A DNA stretch of 7,773 bases from Desulfobacteraceae bacterium (GTDB taxonomy: Bacteria; Desulfobacterota; Syntrophobacteria; BM002). The position numbers were made by a program, and so were the translations under genes. The DNA is taken from NCBI GenBank assembly GCA_002899795.1, contig PPDG01000285.1, positions 1-7,773 of the forward strand, given 5' to 3'. The notes under the pieces were generated by a model. The model worked only from the letters and a program-made list of their open reading frames with translations. It was not told the origin of the DNA and made no database searches. Positions 1 to 5,419 of the stretch are shown in pieces (position 1 is the stretch's first letter; every line of letters begins with the position of its first letter).

Positions 1-50
1 CTCTCCACTCATTCTTGTTAGTTCATGAAAGCTACATCTCTTGCAATATG

Positions 51-248
51 CTAGGACCATTGTTTCTCTCCAGATGAGTATCTATTGTCTGTTAAACTGT
101 TTGGATAACCTATTTTCACTGCTGCGCCATTTAGAGGACTATCCCCACTAACAATAACCACCAGGCAAAAGCGAGAAAAATCATTACGGTTAAATCTTTT
201 GGAGTAGGCGAAGGTATCATTCTCCGAGAGGTTCTTCTTCCATTTCAA
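51..248 (-). other. Doubtful reading frame, possible tail of a decayed gene
   Basis: This 65-codon frame begins at a TTG with no convincing ribosome site and overlaps the end of the preceding minus-strand frame (217-458) by about 30 bases. It is in the same reading frame as the first part of that broken gene. It could therefore be its C-terminal continuation after a second indel. The translation has a short hydrophobic run (FCLVVIVSG) but no motif I recognise. It may equally be non-coding. Confidence 0.2.
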
Positions 249-458
249 TCTTGCGTTGCTCTAGTGAATATTTCAGGAACTTCCTTTCTGCGTTTCTGTA
301 GTCTTTTTCTGAGTAGTGATTACGGTTCTCTGGAATGCGGGATATATTCATGTAAATCTTCATAAGTGCCTTGATACCCCGATTTGCCTTCAAATCGCAC
401 CCTATTTCGGCAATGATTCAGGCTTGTTCAGAAAATCAGATAATTGAGTCTCGTTCAA
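217..458 (-). pseudogene. Broken small gene overlapping the cysteine-rich protein gene
   Basis: A frame starts at TTG (458-456), sharing the four bases TTGA with the stop codon of the upstream gene, a typical coupling arrangement. It reads MNETQLSDFLNKPESLPK and stops at 402-404. A second frame, open from 417 down to the stop at 217-219, reads through AEIGCDLKANRGIKALMKIY and continues for 66 codons with no good start of its own. It is rich in charged residues (EKDYRNAERKFLKYSLEQRK). Joining the two needs a one-base change near 402-417 and would give a protein of about 76 residues. The join could be a mutation, a sequencing error or a recoding site. I do not recognise the family. Confidence 0.4.
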
Positions 459-625
459 AGCCAGATCTCTTTCTGTTTAGAATTGGTTTTTTCATCTGTC
501 GTGAGTAGCCATTCGTACTTACACGTTTTGTTGCAGAAGTAATAGGTCTCATTTCGGCTGCAGTGAGTGCAGAAGTCGTAGTCCTCAAAAATCTGTTCTT
601 TACAGTGGGTGCAGGTAATTATCAT
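455..625 (-). CDS. Small six-cysteine, putative zinc-binding protein (56 aa)
   Basis: The frame starts at ATG (625-623) and ends with TGA (457-455). It has three cysteine pairs: C5-x2-C8 (TCTHC), C19-x2-C22 (FCTHC) and C31-x3-C35 (FCNKTC). The first two pairs form a zinc-ribbon-like knuckle set. The third, followed by KYEWLL, resembles the FCSxxC corner of TRASH/MYM-type metal-binding modules; this resemblance is by eye only. The tail is lysine-rich and polar. A modest AGGGA lies 13 bases upstream. The gene begins 17 bases after the tRNA-like sequence on the same strand, and the two may share a transcript. No specific function can be assigned; binding to metal, nucleic acid or protein are all possible. 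Confidence 0.55.
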   Translation of the reverse strand: MIITCTHCKEQIFEDYDFCTHCSRNETYYFCNKTCKYEWLLTTDEKTNSKQKEIWL

Positions 626-642
626 TTCTCATGTTCCCTAAT

Positions 643-720
643 TGGAGGAGGCGGTGGGAGTCGAACCCACGACCCCAGCACCGCAAACTTTCACTGTCCA
701 AACTGCTGAGTCTCGCCTCC
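643..720 (-). tRNA. tRNA-like sequence, probably a degenerate tRNA (Ser-like)
   Basis: Read on the minus strand, the 5' acceptor strand GGAGGCG (720-714) pairs perfectly with CGCCTCC (653-647). A T arm GTGGG-TTCGACT-CCCAC (670-654) abuts it, and a discriminator T and encoded CCA (645-643) follow. The 5' third resembles a bacterial tRNA-Ser (AGxxGTTTGG D-loop). The interior does not fold normally: only a 3-bp D stem (ACT/AGT) forms. The best anticodon stem, CAGTG/TGCTG, contains two G-T pairs, encloses 11 bases and competes with the D stem. The five-base variable region GGGTC suits this model, but no credible anticodon is visible and the type II variable arm is missing. It is either a pseudo-tRNA that kept its acceptor/T minihelix or a tRNA mimic. 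Confidence 0.55.
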
Positions 721-734
721 ACGATGCATTTTGA

Positions 735-753
735 CTAAACAATAATTGTGCCA
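735..753 (-). promoter_or_regulatory. Sigma-54-like promoter upstream of the tRNA-like sequence
   Basis: On the minus strand the bases TGGCACAATTATTGTT match the -24/-12 consensus TGGCAC-N5-TTGC except that the last GC is GT. Its -12 element would put a start near 727, about seven bases before the tRNA-like 5' end. It is a match by eye; a GT at -12 is less common than GC, and no enhancer site was identified. Confidence 0.3.
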
Positions 754-837
754 TGCAGGAGTCTAGCTTGTTTTTCGTTTATTTATAGGAACTTAACCGT
801 TATTATGGTGCGAACCAGGTATGGAAGCCTGGGCATT

Positions 838-991
838 TTAGGTCATAGTTTGAGAAATAAAATTCCAATTGTGAGCAACCAGAGAGAAAAGGAGGCGGGC
901 AGTAAGGACAGGTTTGAGTGGATATGAGGTTAAGAAACGTATACTCACCTCGATCACAGGAAAAGTTACATTACATCCATTAATCTACACC
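838..991 (-). pseudogene. Diverged duplicate of the PilZ-remnant edge
   Basis: Bases 947-991 align with 1331-1376 at about 36 of 46 positions (hand count), sharing ACCTCGATCA and the TTAATCTA-ACC end. Read on the minus strand from GTG (957-955), a 39-codon frame ending at 838 starts VIEVSIRFL, against MIEVNFLL in the better-preserved PilZ remnant. It then drifts into sequence with only weak PilZ resemblance. The upstream half has stops in every frame. It looks like an older, more decayed copy of the same piece of DNA. Nothing else recognisable lies between 721 and 1185. Confidence 0.3.
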
Positions 992-1185
992 TCTGTCTGA
1001 TTGAATCTAGCACAAAATGTGGTAGCAAGTTCTTCAGGGACAAAGTATGGATTAAAGTGTGACAGGTGAACTCTCAGGGAAAGGTAAGAAGGTTCAGATA
1101 ATAATGATGCATTTCATATATCAATTTGCTGGTCTGGATCAGCCATGAACATTGAAGACCTAAGACTGTCACATTCGTATTCATT

Positions 1186-1341
1186 TCAGGGCATCAGATA
1201 AAATCCAATGCACTTTCGCTGGCGGTCATTCAACCCAGTGAATTCTATGCCTACCTGATTACCTTTAACCTGCTTGACGACTGCTTTTAATTTAATCCAG
1301 TTCCTATCATTGTTATTGAGCAAGAAGTTTACCTCGATCAT
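1186..1341 (-). pseudogene. Truncated PilZ domain, C-terminal half only
   Basis: A 51-codon minus-strand frame (ATG at 1341-1339, TGA at 1188-1186) reads IEVNFLL, then IKLKAVVKQVKGNQVGIEFTGL, with break-point residues N and D, ending FYLMP. This matches the later strands of a PilZ domain: G-x-x-I-x-V-x-F-x-L, then the A-x-V-V strand, then V-G-I-E-F-x-x-L before the closing helix and Y-L. PilZ domains bind cyclic di-GMP through an N-terminal RxxxR and a D/NxSxxG motif. Both are missing here, because an in-frame stop (TAG) lies four codons upstream of the ATG. There is no ribosome site. The piece is best read as a gene remnant that cannot bind the ligand, although expression as a micro-protein cannot be excluded. 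Confidence 0.5.
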
Positions 1342-1373
1342 GGAGAAAGTCTAAATTATATCTTTTAATCTAA

Positions 1374-1405
1374 ACCCTAACGGTTCAGGTTTGCAACGTT
1401 AGGGT
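1374..1405. repeat. Inverted repeat, 9-bp stem
   Basis: ACCCTAACG (1374-1382) is exactly complementary to CGTTAGGGT (1397-1405), with a 14-base loop. It lies about 30 bases upstream of the PilZ remnant in minus-strand reading. The right arm is part of the 24-base direct repeat that recurs beyond hsp20. There is no long T tract, so it is not a convincing terminator; it could be an operator or an mRNA structure. Confidence 0.55.
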
Positions 1406-1411
1406 AAACTC
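1388..1411 (+). repeat. 24-base direct repeat, copy 1 (downstream of hsp20)
   Basis: The consensus is GGTTTGCAAC-N-TTAGGGTA-N-ACTC. Copy 2 is at 2146-2169 in the same orientation and differs at two positions. The two copies bracket hsp20 and its promoter. Confidence 0.6.
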
Positions 1412-1499
1412 GGCTTGAATTTGATCTGGCAGAATATGCTGAGAATTGTCAAGACAGGGGTACTGAAATACTGGAGTGCGGATCAGTTAAGATTTTAGA

Positions 1500-1565
1500 A
1501 GGCAGATTCCAGATTTCAAATCCTAAATTCGCAACCTGCAATCTCAAATCTACAATCTTAAATCC
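1500..1565. repeat. Degenerate short-period repeat after hsp20
   Basis: The stretch consists of slipped variants of a unit of roughly ten to fifteen bases resembling CAAATCTxAAATT (TTTCAAATCC, CAATCTCAAATC, ACAATCTTAAATC). It begins just beyond the hsp20 stop codon and has no coding potential. Its composition resembles the CAAATTCCAA repeats elsewhere in the window, but it is too diverged to be called a copy. Confidence 0.45.
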
Positions 1566-1573
1566 TCTCTTGC

Positions 1574-2014
1574 TTAGGTTGTTTTGACCTCGATTTTTTT
1601 GCTTTTAATGGTTTCTGTCTTTCCCAGGATAATGAGCAGGATACCATCCTTGTAGCTGGCTTCTACCTGATCAGGATCTACTGTAGTTGGCAGCCGCATG
1701 GAACGGCTGAACTTACCGTATACCCGCTCAACTAGATGGTAGTTTTTCCCTGTCTCTTTGGCTCTCTGCTTCTTCTCACCAGTAACTGAAAGTATGTCGG
1801 AGGTGACCGAGATGTCGATATCTTTGGGATTGATCCCTGGAAGTTCTATTTCGGCCACCAGTCTCTCCTCGGTCTCTGCCAGGTCTAGGGATGGGTTCAA
1901 ATCGTGCTCAAATGTTGAAGTAGAAAACTCTTGGGAGAACCGATTCCAAATGCGCTCCATTTCTTTCCTCATGCGCTCCAGTTCTCCCTTGATTGATTGT
2001 GGTCGAACTACCAT
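1574..2014 (-). CDS. Small heat shock protein, Hsp20/alpha-crystallin family (146 aa)
   Basis: This is an ATP-independent chaperone that forms oligomers and holds unfolding proteins for refolding by DnaK/ClpB. The N-terminal arm (1-40) is charged and helical, with the ERIWNRFSQEF segment typical of bacterial class A members. The alpha-crystallin domain covers about 41-135: ELPGINPKDIDISV, then ERVYGKFSRSMRLP, then GILLIILGK. The last is the usual GxLxxxxPK signature with glycine in place of proline. The C-terminal IxV anchor (IEV, 141-143) that docks neighbouring subunits is present. The length is normal. The start is fixed by a perfect AAGGAGGTG eight bases upstream of ATG. It stands alone, with a sigma-32-like promoter at 2102-2133. 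Confidence 0.95.
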   Translation of the reverse strand: MVVRPQSIKGELERMRKEMERIWNRFSQEFSTSTFEHDLNPSLDLAETEERLVAEIELPGINPKDIDISVTSDILSVTGEKKQRAKETGKNYHLVERVYGKFSRSMRLPTTVDPDQVEASYKDGILLIILGKTETIKSKKIEVKTT

Positions 2015-2101
2015 CTCAGTTACACCTCCTTGACACTTGTTGCCTCCATTTACTACGGAGAGTACTCAAAAGCAGTGGGGGGAAATTAGATCTTACTTCT
2101 A

Positions 2102-2133
2102 TAAATGGAGCTGAATTACATGAGGTAGGCAAG
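2102..2133 (-). promoter_or_regulatory. Sigma-32-like heat shock promoter for hsp20
   Basis: On the minus strand CTTGCCT (2133-2127) and CTCCATTTA (2110-2102) are 16 bases apart. They compare with the sigma-32 consensus CTTGAAA and CCCCATnTA; four of seven and most of the second box match. This places transcription start roughly 80 bases before the hsp20 ATG. It agrees with the gene's function but is assigned by eye. Confidence 0.4.
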
Positions 2134-2145
2134 GATTGTCTTTTG

Positions 2146-2169
2146 GGTTTGCAACATTAGGGTATACTC
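2146..2169 (+). repeat. 24-base direct repeat, copy 2 (upstream of hsp20)
   Basis: The sequence matches 1388-1411 at 22 of 24 positions. It overlaps the stop codon region of the cNMP/FHA gene. Confidence 0.6.
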
Positions 2170-2917
2170 AAGGGACTTCAAGATCAAACACATAAGGTGA
2201 CTCTTCGCCACCCAGGATAATCCGATGTTTTCCACTTTCCAGTAACACTCGCTTCAGTTCTTCTCGGCCTCCAATCTTACTACCGTCAACCACGGTTCCG
2301 CGGCTGCTTACCGTATCAACCACATAATATTCGTTATCCACGATGGTTAGCAGGCAATGACATCGAGAAATTCGATATGGCTCAGTGTCTTCTATGTCCA
2401 AATCATTGGAGCCGAACACGCTGCTACTGGAGGTTCTGCCAATCTGAAACGGTATTTTGCTGATATCTATCTCCTTGCCTTGCATGGCTTGTTCAGCCTC
2501 TTCAGTCTTGGCCCTTAGTTGAAGCGGCTGAGTCGCCAATTCCACGGTCCCGGTGCTGGCTTGACCACAGAATGCCGTTACCATCTGGTTCAAATATCTG
2601 ACGCGCTGAAAAACCTGTTTGAGTAACGGGATAACGGCGCGAGGGTTTTGCTCCAACATGGACTCAAAGCGCTCGCGGCTCAAAATTCTCACTTCAGTAT
2701 CTTCCAGGGCAGCAATAGTGGCGGAGCGGGGTTTGTCATCGACAAGGCTCATTTCCCCAAAAATGTTGCCCTTTACCAATCTGGACAGTACTAGCTTTTC
2801 ATCCCCTACTTTTTTGTACACTTCCACGGAGCCCGAAAGGATGAGATAGGCGTTAGAGCCGGTGGTTCCTTCGTGGATGATGGTGGCTCCTTTTTTGAAT
2901 CTCACGGTGTCGGTCAT
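2168..2917 (-). CDS. Cyclic-nucleotide-binding (CAP_ED) and FHA two-domain protein (249 aa)
   Basis: This is a likely cytoplasmic signalling adaptor coupling a cyclic-nucleotide sensor to a phosphothreonine-binding module. The cNMP domain spans about 5-115. It includes GDE-KLVLSRLVKGNIFGEMSL, and the phosphate-binding cassette has G54-E55 and R64-S65 (DKPRSATIAA), so ligand binding looks intact. A linker at 116-155 follows. The FHA domain spans about 156-249: G160-R161, then S184-R185-x-H187 (ISRCHC), then SSRGTVVDG at 204-212 in place of the usual StNGTfvNG. The core phosphopeptide residues (Gly-Arg, Ser-x-x-His) are present. There is no HTH, catalytic or membrane segment. A GAGGGTG ribosome site lies about nine bases upstream of ATG. 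The gene is divergent from the ABC cluster; a protein-kinase partner is not in view. Confidence 0.88.
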   Translation of the reverse strand: MTDTVRFKKGATIIHEGTTGSNAYLILSGSVEVYKKVGDEKLVLSRLVKGNIFGEMSLVDDKPRSATIAALEDTEVRILSRERFESMLEQNPRAVIPLLKQVFQRVRYLNQMVTAFCGQASTGTVELATQPLQLRAKTEEAEQAMQGKEIDISKIPFQIGRTSSSSVFGSNDLDIEDTEPYRISRCHCLLTIVDNEYYVVDTVSSRGTVVDGSKIGGREELKRVLLESGKHRIILGGEESPYVFDLEVP

Positions 2918-3128
2918 GTTCGCGCACCCTCTGCAGTTGTGTATATCGATAGCTAAAGTACCATTAAATCAACGAATTAGTCAATGACATTCATCCACCG
3001 TATGGCATAGAGCACAAGGCAAAAGTGCTTCGCGGTTGGAGTTCGGAAGAGAGGGAACTTTTTGAGGGTCGATCATTGTGCTCGACAAAACCTTTTGAAT
3101 CTACGTGAAATAGGGGTATTCTTGCTGC
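2918..3128. promoter_or_regulatory. Divergent intergenic region with an inverted repeat
   Basis: This 211-base region must hold the promoters of the minus-strand cNMP/FHA gene and the plus-strand ABC cluster. GTCGA (3068-3072) and TCGAC (3082-3086) form a dyad with a 9-base spacer, a possible operator for the ABC side. A TTGAAT / TATTCT pair with 16-base spacing lies immediately before the first ABC ATG. It would make a nearly leaderless transcript, so I do not rely on it. On the minus strand TTGACT is a possible -35 element, without a good -10. Confidence 0.35.
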
Positions 3129-3971
3129 ATGGTCAGTATTGAGTTCAACAAAGTAACCTTCTCTTACCAGGACGGCACGGAGGAACCGGTATTTTCCGAT
3201 TTTGATCTGAGTATTACTGCTGGCGAGTGGGTGGCAATAGTGGGTCCTTCAGGCAGCGGCAAGACCACGCTCCTGAAGTTAATGAAGGGCTTACTGCAGC
3301 CCCAAGCCGGAGAGATCCGGATAAACGCCACTGTTCTTGCTGCAGGAGAACTCAACCACCTTGCAGCCTGTGCTTTTGCCAATCCTGAAAACCAGATTGT
3401 CTCACCGGTGGTGGCAGAGGACGTAGCTTTTGGTCTCGAAAACATGGGATTGGCTCCGGAGACCATTCAAGTCCGGGTAGAGGAAGCCCTGCGGTGGGTG
3501 GGCCTTTGGGAACGGGCGGCACATTTCAGCCACCATCTCTCCGGCGGGGAACAGCAGCGGTTGATCCTTGCTGGCGCTCTGGCACAGCAGAAAAAATGTC
3601 TCCTGCTGGATGATCCTCTTTGTATGGTTGCGGGACGGAGTCGCACTGAAATTCTAAACCTCCTGAAAAGTATCCAGGCGAGAGAGCCCTGCACAATGGT
3701 GCATACCACGCATCTTTTGGAAGAGGCTCTCCTCGCTGAGAGGCTGGTTGCCTTAGAAAATGGTACGTTAGTTTTCGACGACTCTCCAGGCCGGTTCTTA
3801 CAGGAAAAGGAGCTTGTTGAGCAACTTGGCCTGGAAGTACCTGCCATTGCTGACCTCGGAGAGATGCTCGCTCGCAGGGGGCTGGTCGAACCGGGTGAAG
3901 TCATCACTCTTGAGCAATTACTGGAGCTCTTGACAGTTCCAGGGCCCAAACAAGATAATGAGAAGGAGTGA
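3129..3971 (+). CDS. ECF-type ABC transporter ATPase with degenerate ATP site (280 aa)
   Basis: This is an energy-coupling-factor (EcfA/CbiO-like) ATP-binding subunit. Walker A is GPSGSGKTT (39-47). The ECF-typical Q-loop NPENQIVSPVVAEDVAFG is at 85-102, the signature LSGGEQQR at 137-144, and the switch histidine is H195 (VHTTH). Three catalytic positions are altered: the Q-loop glutamine is Ala84 (FANP instead of FQNP), the Walker B glutamate is Asp162 (LLLDDP), and the D-loop aspartate is Ala168 (CMVAG instead of SMLDP). Nucleotide binding should survive, but hydrolysis at this site is probably poor. The C-terminal 60 residues follow the usual EcfA helical region. The ribosome site is weak (AGGGG, about 13 bases before ATG). 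The partner ATPase is at 4444; no EcfT or EcfS gene is present. Confidence 0.9.
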   Translation: MVSIEFNKVTFSYQDGTEEPVFSDFDLSITAGEWVAIVGPSGSGKTTLLKLMKGLLQPQAGEIRINATVLAAGELNHLAACAFANPENQIVSPVVAEDVAFGLENMGLAPETIQVRVEEALRWVGLWERAAHFSHHLSGGEQQRLILAGALAQQKKCLLLDDPLCMVAGRSRTEILNLLKSIQAREPCTMVHTTHLLEEALLAERLVALENGTLVFDDSPGRFLQEKELVEQLGLEVPAIADLGEMLARRGLVEPGEVITLEQLLELLTVPGPKQDNEKE

Positions 3972-3976
3972 CTCGA

Positions 3977-4160
3977 GGAGTAATGTATGGAGCAATGGAG
4001 TAGTGGAGTATTGCAAAAGCTCAAATTCCAAGCACCAAATCTCAGGGTTTTAGGTGTCAGGTGTCAGGAAAAAGAAACAAAGAAGCTGAAGCCTGAAACC
4101 TTACTGTTTGTTATTTGGAATTTTTAGTCACTTTAGTACTCTAACATTCCATATACTCCA
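3977..4160. repeat. Palindromic intergenic repeat, copy A
   Basis: This fills the gap between the first ATPase gene and the EF-Tu-like gene. Its ends are imperfect inverted repeats: GGAGTAATGTATGGA at the left and TCCATATACTCC at the right. Inside, CAAATTCCAA (4022-4031) faces TTGGAATTTT (4115-4124), and GGTTTTAGG faces CCTGAAACC, so a long imperfect hairpin can form. Copy B at 5904-6050 shares the ATTGCAAAA...CAAATTCCAAGCACCAAAT and TTTGGAATTTTTAGTCACTT blocks. No coding potential; it looks like a small non-autonomous, MITE-like or REP-like element. Confidence 0.6.
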
Positions 4161-4182
4161 AGTAGAAAGGGAGGTGAGGATA

Positions 4183-4440
4183 ATGGCAGACGTCCAGGTG
4201 GGAGTGGTCAGAAATTTTTTCGCCAAACTGAGTGTGGCGGCCATTGAGGTGACAGGGGGGGAGTTCCAGGTGGGCGATGTGCTCTGGTTCAAAGGATACA
4301 CCACCGATTTCAAAGAGGAAGTGCAGAGCATTCAGGAAGAAAAAGAAGCGATCACCAAGGCGGTAAAGGGACAACTTGTTGGTGTTCAGGTCAAAGAGCG
4401 GGTCAGGGAAAAAGATCTTGTTTACAAGGTGGCGGACTGA
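4183..4440 (+). CDS. EF-Tu domain 2-like small protein (85 aa)
   Basis: The protein resembles the beta-barrel second domain of translational GTPases, as also found at the C terminus of some U32 peptidases: VGVVRNFFAKLSVAAIEVTG, then FQVGDVLWFKGYTTDF, then QSIQEEKEAITKAVKGQLVGVQV, ending KDLVYKV. The GD-x-L-x-x-xG and KGQLVGVxV elements are the barrel's hallmark turns. There is no GTPase domain, so it is not an elongation factor; its role is unknown. The start at 4183 is decided by GGAGGTGA (4170-4177), five bases upstream; a longer reading to 4108 would run into the repeat. It ends three bases before the second ATPase start, so the two are almost certainly co-transcribed and probably coupled. 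Confidence 0.75.
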   Translation: MADVQVGVVRNFFAKLSVAAIEVTGGEFQVGDVLWFKGYTTDFKEEVQSIQEEKEAITKAVKGQLVGVQVKERVREKDLVYKVAD

Positions 4441-4443
4441 GTC

Positions 4444-5358
4444 ATGCTGGAGGCAATAAATATAAGCCACACGTTCTCTGACTCCACGCCTTTCAGTCGC
4501 CAGGTGCTCAATGGGCTCGAATTGAAGTTGGCGCCTGGTGAGGTTGTTTTACTGACAGGACCGAGCGGCAGCGGCAAGACAACTCTTGCGCGAATTCTGG
4601 CTGGCTTGGTTCGGCCCGAGCGAGGAACGGTACGGATCAATGGGGAAGATCTCTATAACAGTGACGGTAGACGGTTGGCCACCACCGACCGGGTGGTGGT
4701 GGCGTTTCAGTATCCAGAGCGTCAGTTTTTCGCCAACACTGTTTGGGATGAGCTAAGTTGGGGCTTGCGAGTGGGGTACGGTATGGAAGGATCAGAAATT
4801 TCCCGCCGCCTGAGTAAGATATCCGAGGATATTGCTTTTCCCCTCGCCCAACTTGCCGATCGTTCACCCAGATCCCTGAGTTCAGGCCAACAGCGGAAGG
4901 CTGCGCTGGTGAGCCTGCTGGCCCTGGAACCGCAGGTGTTGATCCTGGATGAGCCGCTGGCTGGGTTAAATGTTCGGGAACGGAGACGAGTGGTTTCACT
5001 CCTGCAGCAATGGAACAGAGGGAATCGGACCATGCTGGTTATTGCCCATGAGCTGGAGTTATTTCTTGGTTGGGTGGGGAGAGTGGCTGTCATGGCCGCG
5101 GGGAGACTTACCTTTTGCGGTTCGCCAACCGAACTCTGTCAAACCAATGACCCGGTCGTGCGTCAGACGGCTTCACTACCGCCTATGGTCGAGCTCAGCT
5201 ACTACTTGAAGCAATGTGGTTTCAGTAAAGGGCCGGTGAGCGCTGACAGCGCAACCGTCCGCCGGCAACTCGAGGAGGCTCTCACACAACTAAGACATAA
5301 TTCTGAGGCAGGTACAAAATTGATTCCCCCCAAAAAAGAAAAACCCTCCGTTTTGTAG
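4444..5358 (+). CDS. ECF-type ABC transporter ATPase, catalytically competent partner (304 aa)
   Basis: This is the second energy-coupling-factor ATPase, expected to pair with the product at 3129. Walker A is GPSGSGKTT (39-47) and the Q-loop Gln89 is in VVVAFQYPERQFF. The signature is LSSGQQRKA (145-153). Walker B is VLILDEP with Asp169 and Glu170, and the switch histidine is H202 (IAHELE). The D-loop aspartate is Asn176 (AGLN). Combined with the intact LSGGE signature of the first ATPase, its own ATP site is close to canonical, whereas the opposite site combines a degenerate Walker face with LSSGQ. The C-terminal tail (250-304) is longer than usual, ending in a lysine-rich stretch (PPKKEKPSVL). 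The start ATG is three bases after the preceding stop, with AAGGTGG upstream. Confidence 0.92.
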   Translation: MLEAINISHTFSDSTPFSRQVLNGLELKLAPGEVVLLTGPSGSGKTTLARILAGLVRPERGTVRINGEDLYNSDGRRLATTDRVVVAFQYPERQFFANTVWDELSWGLRVGYGMEGSEISRRLSKISEDIAFPLAQLADRSPRSLSSGQQRKAALVSLLALEPQVLILDEPLAGLNVRERRRVVSLLQQWNRGNRTMLVIAHELELFLGWVGRVAVMAAGRLTFCGSPTELCQTNDPVVRQTASLPPMVELSYYLKQCGFSKGPVSADSATVRRQLEEALTQLRHNSEAGTKLIPPKKEKPSVL

Positions 5359-5375
5359 ACTCCAGAGGGCTTATG

Positions 5376-5398
5376 TAATCACCTGCGTCAGGTGGTAA
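5376..5398. terminator. Hairpin between convergent genes
   Basis: CACCTG (5380-5385) and CAGGTG (5389-5394) form a perfect 6-bp stem with a 3-base loop. It lies between the second ATPase stop and the end of the minus-strand gene at 5420, where a bidirectional terminator would be expected. There is no U-tract on either side, so efficiency is doubtful. A shorter CCCTC/GAGGG stem overlaps the ATPase stop codon. Confidence 0.35.
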
Positions 5399-5419
5399 GC
5401 AGGTGTTAGTTTAGCGGAT

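Noticed and set aside
1374..1405. Terminator for hsp20
   Set aside because: The stem is good but lies about 170 bases beyond the stop codon and has no T tract on the minus strand.
1500..1565. CRISPR-like periodic repeat
   Set aside because: The units are short, imperfect and contiguous, with no unique spacers.
1758..2033. 91-codon plus-strand frame
   Set aside because: It is antisense to hsp20, with no ribosome site and no recognisable domain.
2918..3128. FNR (TTGAT-N4-ATCAA) or CRP (TGTGA-N6-TCACA) site
   Set aside because: Half-site-like fragments are present, but no complete dyad was found here or before the other genes.
4108..4182. Extended N terminus for the EF-Tu-like protein
   Set aside because: The extra 25 codons translate the end of repeat copy A, while a perfect ribosome site precedes the ATG at 4183.
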